Source of the DNA: Treponema sp.
GTDB lineage: Bacteria > Spirochaetota > Spirochaetia > Treponematales > Breznakiellaceae
NCBI GenBank assembly: GCA_031290325.1
Contig: JAITNU010000062.1
Span: forward strand, 1-11,647
Direction of reading: 5' to 3'
Length of the DNA: 11,647 bases
The position numbers and the translations under genes were made by a program. The notes beneath the pieces were generated by a model that made no database searches, was not told the DNA's origin, and saw nothing but the letters and a program-made list of their open reading frames with translations. Shown piece after piece: positions 1 through 6,483 of the stretch; positions within the stretch are counted from its first letter, which is position 1, and each line of letters starts with the position of its first letter.

Positions 1-78
1 CCCGAGCAACACCGTGCACATCAGCACGATTGCCGCATACTCGACAGACCACCATAGTCTACTCGAATGTTTTTGCAT
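1..78 (-). CDS. N-terminus of a membrane-anchored or secreted protein, cut by the window edge
   Basis: The ATG is the complement of 76-78 and reads leftwards without a stop for 26 codons to the window edge. The start is supported by a strong Shine-Dalgarno, AAGGAG on the minus strand (complement of 85-90), six bases before the ATG. The visible peptide starts MQKHSSRLWWSVEYAA, with Lys and Arg, then runs into a hydrophobic stretch (about residues 11-26: Tyr-Ala-Ala-Ile-Val-Leu-Met-Cys-Thr-Val-Leu-Leu-Gly). This is a signal peptide or first transmembrane helix; the Cys at residue 21 sits in the sequence LMC and is a weak lipobox candidate. No family can be named from 26 residues. Upstream lie two palindromes and a possible promoter. 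Confidence 0.7.
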   Translation of the reverse strand, partial: MQKHSSRLWWSVEYAAIVLMCTVLLG

Positions 79-113
79 ACAAATCTCCTTACTAAAGAAA
101 TTGTTTATTTTTA

Positions 114-126
114 CAGGCATTGCCTG
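114..126. repeat. 13-bp perfect palindrome CAGGCA-T-TGCCTG
   Basis: CAGGCA (114-119), a central T, and TGCCTG (121-126) form a perfect inverted repeat 36 bases upstream of the minus-strand start at 78. It is followed directly by GCAATTGC (126-133), itself palindromic. It could be a protein-binding site or a 5' UTR hairpin for the minus-strand gene. The role is inferred from position only. Confidence 0.4.
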
Positions 127-140
127 CAATTGCACATTTC

Positions 141-158
141 AGGAACCATATAGTTCCT
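141..158. repeat. Inverted repeat AGGAAC-6-GTTCCT in the minus-strand gene leader
   Basis: AGGAAC (141-146) and GTTCCT (153-158) are perfect 6-bp inverted arms around a CATATA centre. The element lies 62 bases upstream of the minus-strand ATG at 78. Its size and symmetry fit an operator or a small hairpin; nothing identifies the ligand. Confidence 0.35.
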
Positions 159-254
159 ACACCCCAATAAGCAAGCAACTTTCAAAGCCGACGTTTTGAA
201 AGCACTTCATAAGAAAAAAGATTACCCTCCCCCCAGAGTAACCATCCAGAGTAT

Positions 255-283
255 ATAATAATTTTTACTAAACCATATCGCAA
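255..283 (-). promoter_or_regulatory. Possible sigma70-type promoter for the minus-strand gene
   Basis: On the minus strand TTGCGA (complement of 278-283) is followed after exactly 17 bases by TATTAT (complement of 255-260). These match the -35 consensus at four and the -10 at five of six positions. It would start a transcript near 248 with a leader of about 170 bases containing the two palindromes. AT-rich DNA gives such matches by chance, so this is tentative. Confidence 0.3.
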
Positions 284-325
284 CCAATAACGGTAATGTG
301 TTATACCATATAAATTTACATGTAA

Positions 326-362
<37 letters not shown>

Positions 363-800
363 TATAAAATTACCCGAGGCAAAAATGTAAAGTAAACCCC
401 CAATACGCGGAAAAAGCGTTATTTGCTCTCTATAGGCATATAGGTCTTTAGTTTTCAATTCCCCACTCCCTCTTTTAAACTTCTCTCTTAAACTTCTTGT
501 TTGAAAATACCACCTTTCCAAATGAAAAACAAGAATCAACCCTTACCAAAACTGACAATAAAACACCCGTTTTTGCTTTTCGGCATTTTTTACAAGCTAC
601 GAAACCTCAACGCTTATAGTATGATATGCTTATTCTGTATTAGTTTGAGTTCCTTTTAATAATGTAACACCTTTGATTTTTTTTATCAAGCATTTTGAAA
701 AAAAATTTGCATTTTTATTTATTTTTTTGTAACTACGAGACCGGAATGGCGAAAAAGAATAAAATAATGTTGTATTTTTCTTTGATAGCTATGGGGGCGA

Positions 801-819
801 GGGAAGCCGAAATGTTGAC
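801..819. repeat. Copy 1 of a 19-base direct repeat upstream of gene 895
   Basis: GGGAAGCCGAAATGTTGAC here matches GGGAAGCCGAAACGTTGAC at 1202-1220 with one mismatch. Each copy lies just over 60 bases upstream of a TATACT box and a GTG start with the same spacing. Origin unknown: it may be a dispersed repeat, a regulatory site, or the remains of a duplicated segment. Confidence 0.7.
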
Positions 820-836
820 AGAAGGCCGGAATCAGC

Positions 837-855
837 GCCGCCACAGGCGGCTTTT
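837..855 (+). terminator. Rho-independent terminator-like hairpin
   Basis: GCCGCC (837-842), loop ACA, and GGCGGC (846-851) make a six-bp all-GC stem followed by TTTT (852-855). The T-run lies only on the plus strand, so it would end rightward transcription arriving from 79-836, where I see no gene. It sits directly before the promoter of the 61-aa gene and would insulate that gene from upstream read-through. Confidence 0.55.
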
Positions 856-860
856 CCCCA

Positions 861-888
861 TAGACAAAAAATCAGAGCGGTATATACT
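861..888 (+). promoter_or_regulatory. Promoter of the 61-aa gene, predicted to give a leaderless mRNA
   Basis: TAGACA (861-866, five of six to TTGACA), 16 bases, then TATACT (883-888, five of six to TATAAT). Six bases separate the -10 box from the GTG at 895, so the expected transcription start is the G of the start codon itself. No Shine-Dalgarno is visible. The same arrangement recurs before the gene at 1299. Confidence 0.5.
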
Positions 889-894
889 CTAAAT

Positions 895-1080
895 GTGGGC
901 AATAAAACGAAAATCATTGAACGCTTAGATAGGTTGATTGACGGTATGGATAAACTTGTTGACGCGATACCGAAACCGTCCGGCCGTCTACAGCGAGTGA
1001 TTGAAATACTCATCACAGTTGCAACAGTTGCCGGTGTACTAAGCGCAATAGACATTGTTAAGAATTGGCTAGGAGGCTAA
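895..1080 (+). CDS. 61-aa protein with one C-terminal transmembrane helix
   Basis: I do not recognise a named family. The N-terminal half (residues 1-35, starting MGNKTKIIERLDRLIDGMDK) is charged and has the heptad-like spacing of an amphipathic helix. Residues about 36-55 (VIEILITVATVAGVLSAIDI) form one hydrophobic helix, followed by a short VKNWLGG tail. This build fits a small single-pass membrane protein such as a holin-like, toxin-like or membrane-regulator peptide; none of these is shown. The start is GTG at 895, with no Shine-Dalgarno but a TATACT box exactly six bases upstream. An ATG at 893 is in another frame. Its last codons contain the ribosome binding site of the 30-aa gene that follows, so the two are probably translated from one message. 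Confidence 0.65.
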   Translation: MGNKTKIIERLDRLIDGMDKLVDAIPKPSGRLQRVIEILITVATVAGVLSAIDIVKNWLGG

Positions 1081-1083
1081 ATT

Positions 1084-1176
1084 GTGGCTATTAGGATCAT
1101 TGTAACCATAGTTCTTTTCGGTATCGCAATCGCGTTGTTTTGTGTACGTCAATATATAAAAAAGCACGGCTTGTGA
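1084..1176 (+). CDS. 30-aa single-helix membrane peptide
   Basis: GTG at 1084 opens a 30-codon frame ending in TGA at 1174-1176. A perfect AGGAGG (1071-1076) lies seven bases before it, inside the end of the preceding gene, so this is a real translation start despite the tiny size. The peptide starts MAIRIIVTIVLFGIAIALF, then CVRQYIKKHGL: one hydrophobic helix (about residues 4-20) and a basic tail. It forms a unit with the 61-aa protein, four bases apart. Two adjacent small membrane proteins suggest a holin pair, a type I toxin-like peptide or a small regulatory complex; the sequence does not decide between them. No family recognised. Confidence 0.6.
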   Translation: MAIRIIVTIVLFGIAIALFCVRQYIKKHGL

Positions 1177-1201
1177 GGCCACACCGCCTGCGGATGCGTG
1201 G

Positions 1202-1220
1202 GGGAAGCCGAAACGTTGAC
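1202..1220. repeat. Copy 2 of the 19-base direct repeat upstream of gene 1299
   Basis: GGGAAGCCGAAACGTTGAC differs from the copy at 801-819 only at the twelfth to thirteenth position (ACG for ATG). Sequence after the repeat diverges, so this is not a simple long duplication. It lies 66 bases upstream of the TATACT box of gene 1299, against 63 bases for copy 1. Confidence 0.7.
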
Positions 1221-1264
1221 CGCATGGAAAGGGGAAGTTCAGTCTCAAACCTCATTTCTCCCTA

Positions 1265-1292
1265 TTCACGCCTCCATCCTCACCAGTATACT
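1265..1292 (+). promoter_or_regulatory. Promoter of the P-loop gene, predicted to give a leaderless mRNA
   Basis: TTCACG (1265-1270, four of six), a 16-base spacer, then TATACT (1287-1292) and six bases to the GTG at 1299. The -35, spacer, -10 box and distance to the start codon mirror those of the gene at 895. No Shine-Dalgarno precedes the GTG, and an in-frame TAA at 1293-1295 rules out an earlier start. Confidence 0.45.
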
Positions 1293-1298
1293 TAATTC

Positions 1299-2156
1299 GT
1301 GTTTGGGGATATTTTTTCAGCCTTTAAGCGCATTAAAACCTATGCCTTAGTCGGTGAAAGCGGGACAGGAAAAAGTTTCCGGGCAAAACTCGTGGCCCAG
1401 AAATACCATATTGATTTTATCATCGACGACGGGATTTTGATCCGGGATAATCGCATCCTGGCAGGTCATTCGGCAAAAAAGGCAAAGAGTTTTCTCGCTG
1501 CGGTAAAGGTCGCCCTCTTCGATGAAAAAGCCCAGCGGGATGAAGTGGCCCAAAAACTACAGGGAAAAAAATCAAAAAAGATCCTCATCCTGGGAACTTC
1601 GGAAAAAATGGTGAATAAGATAGCCGCCAGATTGCAGCTCCCTCCTCCAGGGAAGATCATCAAGATCGAGGATATCGCCTCCCAGGACGATATTGAAAAG
1701 GCCCTGAGAACCCGGCGTATCGAAGGGAAGCACGTTATTCCGGTCCCCTCTATCGAGGTTAAACGGAGCTACCCCAATATCTTTTACGATGCCATAAGGA
1801 TCTTCAAAGGGAAAAATATCCCGCTGCCCCTGGGACCAACGCCCCAGGTCCATGAAAAGTCCGTGGTACGCCCTGAATATTCCCGGCCGGGGAAGGTGAT
1901 TATCTCCGAAACCGCCTTGAGCCAGATGCTTATCCACTGTGTGGATGAGTACAACCCCGATATTAGGATAAAAAAAATAGGGGTCAAAGATACTGATATG
2001 GGCTACCGGCTGATCATTACCATTGATGTAGCCTATGGAACCCAGCTCGAAGGCAATATCCATGAGCTGCAACAATACATCATCAATGATATTGAGCGGT
2101 ATACGGGTATTCTCATTGAAACCGTGAATATCATTATAGATAAAATAACACAATGA
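1299..2156 (+). CDS. P-loop nucleotide-binding protein with C-terminal Asp23-like domain
   Basis: A 285-aa cytoplasmic protein with no signal peptide. A Walker A motif GESGTGKS sits at residues 19-26 after a beta strand (YALVGES). Residues about 36-140 hold beta strands with acidic ends (DFIIDDG, KKILILGTS) typical of a P-loop fold, and the segment MVNKIAARLQLPPPGKIIKIEDIA may contribute to the fold. Residues about 200-285 (from VIISETALSQ to the end, with VAYG near the middle and VNIIID at the end) resemble the Asp23/Gls24 family (DUF322), envelope-stress-related scaffolds. I infer an ATP- or GTP-dependent kinase- or chaperone-like role; the substrate is not visible. The start is GTG at 1299: an in-frame TAA lies just upstream and no better start follows. 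The gene lies 42 bases before a secreted TPR protein and may be co-transcribed with it. Confidence 0.85.
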   Translation: MFGDIFSAFKRIKTYALVGESGTGKSFRAKLVAQKYHIDFIIDDGILIRDNRILAGHSAKKAKSFLAAVKVALFDEKAQRDEVAQKLQGKKSKKILILGTSEKMVNKIAARLQLPPPGKIIKIEDIASQDDIEKALRTRRIEGKHVIPVPSIEVKRSYPNIFYDAIRIFKGKNIPLPLGPTPQVHEKSVVRPEYSRPGKVIISETALSQMLIHCVDEYNPDIRIKKIGVKDTDMGYRLIITIDVAYGTQLEGNIHELQQYIINDIERYTGILIETVNIIIDKITQ

Positions 2157-2198
2157 CGACATTATAAAAGAGCGACACTTGGTATCAGGGAGGATGTT

Positions 2199-3380
2199 TT
2201 GAAAAAGTATTTCGTCACTTTGATGTTCACCATAGTCATGCTTTTTTCCGTTTTCCCCCAGGATCGTACCCCGCCGGCCATGATCTCGGTAAAAAGCCCG
2301 TACTACGAGGTGCTTTTCGACGGGGGAAGCGCCGATGCGGCGCTCCTCTCCCGTGAAATGGAAGGCCGTTTTGAGGCCTATAAGCGGCTGTTCCATTTTA
2401 ATCCCCAGGATTTAACGGTTCCCTTTAAAGTAAGGGCCTATCGCAATAAGCAGGACTATGATGCCTATGTTGCGGCACGCTTAGGCGGAACCAGACCGGG
2501 GGTGGTCTATCTGCACTATAATCAGCCGGAACGGCGAGAACTGGTCATACACCGGGGCAGTCCTGATGAAGCGACTATGCTGCCCCATCAGGCTTTTATC
2601 CAATACTTCCGGGGGTTTATTCCCTATCCTCCCTCGTGGATGCGGGAAGGATTCGCCATCTATTTTAATACCCTCACCTTTAATCCCGCTTCCCCCGGCA
2701 CGGCATTGGCTTATAAAGAAAATCTGACCTGGCTTGATACGGTAAAAGGCCTGGGAAATAAGGCCCCTGCCCTGCAAGCGGTATTACTCGCGGATCGAGA
2801 CGGGATTCCTGATCCCAAAAATTTTCCCGGCATCTCCTGGTCCCTGATTTCGTTTTTTTTAAACAGCGGAAAAGAAGATTATTTCAGAATCCTGATTGAA
2901 AGTTTTATGCTCCTCTCCCGTTCTGCCTCGGCTATGGGTAATGCCGAGGCTGTGGCGAATCATATTGCCCGGTGGATCGATTTGGATACCCTGGCCCAGG
3001 ATTATAAGGCTTACATGGCATCCCGGAAGACCTTTGCACAGCTCCTGGATGAGGGGCAAAAGGCATACATCGCCAAGGATACCCCCACGGCGGAACTGGC
3101 ATTTCTGAATGCCTTGGGTCTCGAAGCTGACCATTTTGAGCCGTATTACTATCTGGGGCTTTTAGCCTTTGAAGGGAAAGAGTACGAGCTGGCCGAGCAC
3201 TATTACCGTTCCGCCCTGCAATACGGCGCCGACCAGGCCCTGGTCTCCTATGCCTTGGGTCTCAACGCGGTTGAAGCAGGCCGTAATGCCGACGCCATAG
3301 GCTTTCTGGAAAAGGCCAAAGTCCTTGCACCCGCACGGTACACCCAACTGGTGGATAGAATTATTCAGCAGCTCAGATAA
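2199..3380 (+). CDS. Secreted TPR protein with degenerate metallopeptidase (MA-like) region
   Basis: A 393-aa protein. The TTG start at 2199 is preceded by GGGAGG (2188-2193), five bases away; an ATG at 2194 stops after two codons. The N-terminus MKKYFVTLMFTIVMLFSVF is a signal peptide, so the protein is exported. The middle carries the layout of gluzincin peptidases of the peptidase-MA type: H130 followed by a downstream P-x-W-M-x-E-G-F-A (P-S-W147, E150), where active relatives read HExxH then W-x-x-EG. Here the motif reads H130-Q-A-F-I134, so the catalytic Glu and second His are gone. Residues about 300-390 hold two or three tetratricopeptide repeats (YYYLGLLAFEGKEYELAEHY, YALGLNAVEAGRNADAIGFL). 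I infer a periplasmic or surface scaffold derived from a protease. Confidence 0.8.
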   Translation: MKKYFVTLMFTIVMLFSVFPQDRTPPAMISVKSPYYEVLFDGGSADAALLSREMEGRFEAYKRLFHFNPQDLTVPFKVRAYRNKQDYDAYVAARLGGTRPGVVYLHYNQPERRELVIHRGSPDEATMLPHQAFIQYFRGFIPYPPSWMREGFAIYFNTLTFNPASPGTALAYKENLTWLDTVKGLGNKAPALQAVLLADRDGIPDPKNFPGISWSLISFFLNSGKEDYFRILIESFMLLSRSASAMGNAEAVANHIARWIDLDTLAQDYKAYMASRKTFAQLLDEGQKAYIAKDTPTAELAFLNALGLEADHFEPYYYLGLLAFEGKEYELAEHYYRSALQYGADQALVSYALGLNAVEAGRNADAIGFLEKAKVLAPARYTQLVDRIIQQLR

Positions 3381-3384
3381 GGAG

Positions 3385-3437
3385 GGGCATAGGGATTTCC
3401 CGGTTCAAGGCCCCTTGACCAGCCGCGTCCTATGCCC
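3385..3437 (+). other. Structured intergenic element upstream of pepF
   Basis: GGGCATAGG (3385-3393) and CCTATGCCC (3429-3437) are perfect 9-bp inverted arms enclosing a second hairpin, TCAAG-GCCC-CTTGA (3405-3418) flanked by GG and CC that extend it. The element lies between the TPR gene stop and the pepF ribosome binding site. No T-run follows, so it is a poor terminator. It may be a leader structure of the pepF mRNA or a small dispersed palindromic repeat with terminal inverted repeats. Confidence 0.55.
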
Positions 3438-3471
3438 TATTGTTTACTACAAAACTTATTCAGGAGCTCTT

Positions 3472-5334
3472 ATGGTACCGGTTCATACTGTACATCCTTT
3501 TACTGCCTCCGATGCGGCCCCTGTTCTATCCGCCATACCGTCCCGTTCTGAAACGGTCCTGGAAAACACCTGGGACCTCTCCAAGCTCTTTCCCAGCGAT
3601 GAGGCCTGGAACGAGGGGCTTGCTGCCTACGAAAAAATGATAGACCAGGTTCCGGGATTTCGGGGTACCCTGGGAAACTCCCCGGACTGTCTTGCAGATT
3701 ACCTGGATTTTTCCCGGGATTTCGGGCTTTTAGGGGAGCGGCTCAACTATTACAGCGATCTCAGGCTGACCGAGGATGAAGGGGACAACGGGGGGCGGAC
3801 CATGAACGGTCGCTTCATGATGATTGCGGCCAAGGCCGGGGCTGCCGAGTCCTGGGCGGCTCCTGAGCTTCAGGCCATCCCTGACCCTCAGATGGAACAG
3901 TTCCTCCGCCACCCCCGTTTGCAGGAATACCGGATCTACCTTAAAAAGCTCCTCCGGTATAAACCCCACATTCTCAGCGACCAGGAGGAACGGCTCCTCG
4001 CCCTCCATGCCGAGGGGGAAGGTATCCCCAATGACGCTTTTTCCGTGCTTACCAACGTGGATATGGATTTCGGTTTTATTGAGACCCCCCAGGGGAAACA
4101 GCCCCTCTCTCAATCAACCTGGTCCGTCTTCATGGAAGATCCCGACCGGGAGCTTCGGCGCCAGGCGTACCAGGGCTTTTACCGTGTCTTTGACGCCCAC
4201 AAGACCACCCTGGCGGCCTTGTATGGCGGGCAGGTTAAACAGGATGTGATCCAGGCCCGGATCCGGCGCTTCTCCTCGGCGCGGGAGGCGGCCCTGTTCC
4301 CCGACGATGTGCCCGAATCGGTCTATGACAACCTGGTATCCACCATCGGGCAGCACCTCGGCCCCCTCCACCGGTATTACGCCCTGCGGAAACGGGTTCT
4401 GGGGCTTTCCGAATTACGCCACTACGATGTGTATGTGCCTATTGTACCTAAGGCGCTCACCCGGACCACCTGGAACGAAGCGGTGGATCTGGTATCACGA
4501 GCCCTGGCCCCCCTGGGAGAGGAGTATGGGGGAACCCTCAGAGCAGGGCTGCTTGGCCGCTGGGCAGACCGGTATGAAAACAAGGGGAAGCGCTCAGGGG
4601 CCTTTTCCGCCGGGAGCTATACCGGAGACCCCTACATCCTCATGAACTACAAGGAAGACAGTATCCGGGATGTGTTTACTATGGCCCATGAAGGGGGCCA
4701 CTCCATGCACTCCTGGTATTCCGCCCGGTCCAACCCCTTTCTGCACTACGGGTATACGATATTCGAAGCCGAGGTTGCCAGTACCTTTAACGAAGAACTC
4801 CTCTTTCGCTACCTGAAAGATCATGCCCACACCAGGGAACTGCGGATCTACATCATCAATAAACATGTGGACGATCTCCTGGCGACCCTGTACCGCCAGA
4901 CTATGTTCGCCGAATTTGAACAGCGCACCCATACCCTTGAGGAAGGGGGTACGCCCCTGACCGTGGAGCTGCTCCGCGGTGAATACCGGAAGCTCCTGGA
5001 AAAATACTTTGGTCCTGATCTGGTATTTGAGGATACGAGCGATCTTGAGGGCCTGCGGATACCCCACTTCTACCGGGCCTTTTATGTGTATAAATATGCA
5101 ACCGGTATTTCAGCGTCCCTGGCCTTGGCCGAACAGGTGCTTTCAGGCGGTGAGCAAGCGCGGGCAGATTACTTTGCCTTCCTCAAGTCCGGAGGTTCCC
5201 GTTTCCCCATAGCATCCCTGAAACTCGCCGGTGTTGATATGTCTACTCCTGAGCCAGTGGAAGCGGCCTGTAAGGTCTTTACTGGCCTGGTGGAGGCCCT
5301 GGAAGCGGAATTGGGGGAAACAGCGCCTCGTTGA
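3472..5334 (+). CDS. pepF: Oligoendopeptidase F (M3B family zinc metallopeptidase)
   Basis: A 620-aa cytoplasmic zinc peptidase that cuts short oligopeptides. The ATG at 3472 has AGGAG (3462-3466) five bases upstream. The frame is open back to 3325, but the extra codons lie in the previous gene and the structured intergenic element. The family signature HEGGH is at H406-E407-x-x-H410 in the context TMAHEGGHSMHSWYS; E407 is the catalytic base and the two His bind zinc. The third ligand is a Glu in FEAEVAST, probably E434. The N-terminal ETVLENTWDLSKLFPSDEAW is typical of PepF, as are the helical M3 N-domain, the C-terminal HFYRAFYVYKYATGISASLA motif and SGGSRFPIASLKLAGVDM. Length matches the family (about 600). 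tgt begins 12 bases after the stop. Confidence 0.95.
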   Translation: MVPVHTVHPFTASDAAPVLSAIPSRSETVLENTWDLSKLFPSDEAWNEGLAAYEKMIDQVPGFRGTLGNSPDCLADYLDFSRDFGLLGERLNYYSDLRLTEDEGDNGGRTMNGRFMMIAAKAGAAESWAAPELQAIPDPQMEQFLRHPRLQEYRIYLKKLLRYKPHILSDQEERLLALHAEGEGIPNDAFSVLTNVDMDFGFIETPQGKQPLSQSTWSVFMEDPDRELRRQAYQGFYRVFDAHKTTLAALYGGQVKQDVIQARIRRFSSAREAALFPDDVPESVYDNLVSTIGQHLGPLHRYYALRKRVLGLSELRHYDVYVPIVPKALTRTTWNEAVDLVSRALAPLGEEYGGTLRAGLLGRWADRYENKGKRSGAFSAGSYTGDPYILMNYKEDSIRDVFTMAHEGGHSMHSWYSARSNPFLHYGYTIFEAEVASTFNEELLFRYLKDHAHTRELRIYIINKHVDDLLATLYRQTMFAEFEQRTHTLEEGGTPLTVELLRGEYRKLLEKYFGPDLVFEDTSDLEGLRIPHFYRAFYVYKYATGISASLALAEQVLSGGEQARADYFAFLKSGGSRFPIASLKLAGVDMSTPEPVEAACKVFTGLVEALEAELGETAPR

Positions 5335-5346
5335 GGGCACGGATCT

Positions 5347-6483
5347 ATGGCCCCTTTTTTTACCATACACCATGCCGACCCCTCCTGTAACGCCCGGACC
5401 GGGGTCCTGACCTTACCCCACGGTCCGGTTGCAACCCCGGTATTCATGCCCGTGGGGACCAACGGAACGGTCAAGGCCCTCACCGTAGATGATCTGACGG
5501 AAATCGGTTTTCAGATAATCCTCTCAAACACCTATCACCTGTATCTGCGGCCCGGCACCGAGGTGATGAGCGCCGCCGGAAGCCTCCATGAGTTTATGCG
5601 GTGGAAGGCTAATATCCTCACTGATTCCGGTGGGTATCAGGTGTTTTCCCTGGCCCCCTTCAGAAAGATAAGCGATGAGGGGGTACGCTTCCGCTCCCAT
5701 ATTGACGGCTCCTACCACGTACTCAGCCCCGCAAAGGTGGTGGAGATCCAGACTATCCTGAACAGCGATATCCAGATGCAGCTCGACTGGTGCACCGGCT
5801 GGGGAGCCTCCTATAAAGAAGCGGTCAAGGCCCTGGGGATTACGAGTTTATGGCTTGACCAGGCGAAACAGGCCTGGGACGCGGCAAAGGCCCAGGGTTA
5901 CGGGGGCGCCCTCTTTTCCATTGTCCAGGGCAATTTCTTCAAGGACCTGCGGGAACAGAGCGCCGAAACCGTGTGTGCCGCCGACACGCCGGGCATTGCC
6001 ATCGGGGGGCTCTCAGTGGGAGAGCCGGAGTATGCCTTCCAGGAGTATCTCGCCTATACCGCTGCCCTGCTGCCCCGGGAAAAGCCCCGCTATGTCATGG
6101 GTATCGGGACGCCCCAGTACATCCTCGCGGCCATAGAACAGGGCATTGATATGTTCGACTGCGTCCTGCCCACCCGTGCGGGCAGAATCGGACATGTTTT
6201 TACCCGCCACGGGGTCATTGCCCTCAAAAAAGACGCGAACCGTCTCGATTTTAGGCCGATAGATGAAACATGCAGGTGTAAGGTCTGCCGGGAGTACAGC
6301 CGGGCCTATCTGCGGCATCTCTTTAAGACCCAGGAGATCCTCTGTTCGATGCTGGTAAGTTATCATAACCTCTACTTTATGCACGAACTGGTACAGGGTG
6401 CCCGGAACGCCATAGCGGAGAATCGCTTTTTATCGTTTAAAGCTGATGTTTTACGGTGTTACACCGAGGGAGAAGGAGGGTGA
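5347..6483 (+). CDS. tgt: Queuine/preQ1 tRNA-guanine transglycosylase
   Basis: A 378-aa enzyme that exchanges guanine-34 of GUN-anticodon tRNAs for preQ1, a step in queuosine synthesis. Visible motifs are SNTYHLYLRPG, D93-SGGYQVFSL, QLDWC with D147 and C149, FSIVQGN, AIGGLSVGEP, RYVMGIGTP and MFDCVLPTR with the nucleophile D271. The zinc site is C309-x-C311-x2-C314 with H340. The Cys of the DxC motif and Val in GGLSVGEP match bacterial preQ1-type enzymes. Departures from consensus are Trp148 where bacterial enzymes usually have Glu (FDEC), PTRAGRIG for PTRNARNG, and VQGN for VQGG. Start ATG at 5347 with only a weak Shine-Dalgarno (GAGGG, 5333-5337), so it may be translationally coupled to pepF. 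Its TGA overlaps the GTG of the next gene. Confidence 0.97.
   Translation: MAPFFTIHHADPSCNARTGVLTLPHGPVATPVFMPVGTNGTVKALTVDDLTEIGFQIILSNTYHLYLRPGTEVMSAAGSLHEFMRWKANILTDSGGYQVFSLAPFRKISDEGVRFRSHIDGSYHVLSPAKVVEIQTILNSDIQMQLDWCTGWGASYKEAVKALGITSLWLDQAKQAWDAAKAQGYGGALFSIVQGNFFKDLREQSAETVCAADTPGIAIGGLSVGEPEYAFQEYLAYTAALLPREKPRYVMGIGTPQYILAAIEQGIDMFDCVLPTRAGRIGHVFTRHGVIALKKDANRLDFRPIDETCRCKVCREYSRAYLRHLFKTQEILCSMLVSYHNLYFMHELVQGARNAIAENRFLSFKADVLRCYTEGEGG

Noticed and set aside
580..596. TGC...GCA followed by TTTTTT as a terminator
   Set aside because: Three-bp stem only; the T-run is common in this AT-rich region.
671..690. TTGAT/ATCAA stem with T-run as a terminator
   Set aside because: Only a five-bp AT stem within a T-tract; too weak to call.
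695..892. 65-codon plus-strand frame
   Set aside because: Composed of T-tract-derived Phe/Lys and then Arg-rich residues from the terminator hairpin; no Shine-Dalgarno and it runs through the terminator and promoter of the next gene.
1572..2396. 274-codon minus-strand frame
   Set aside because: It is antisense to the P-loop gene, which has Walker A and Asp23-like features; the antisense product has no recognisable motif and spans the next gene's start.
3402..3420. GGTTCAAGGCC as a T-arm of a tRNA
   Set aside because: The rest of the element gives no acceptor, D or anticodon arm; the symmetry is a nested hairpin instead.
3325..3471. Longer N-terminus for pepF from 3325
   Set aside because: It would start inside the TPR gene and read through the structured element; ATG 3472 has a clear AGGAG and gives a family-like start.
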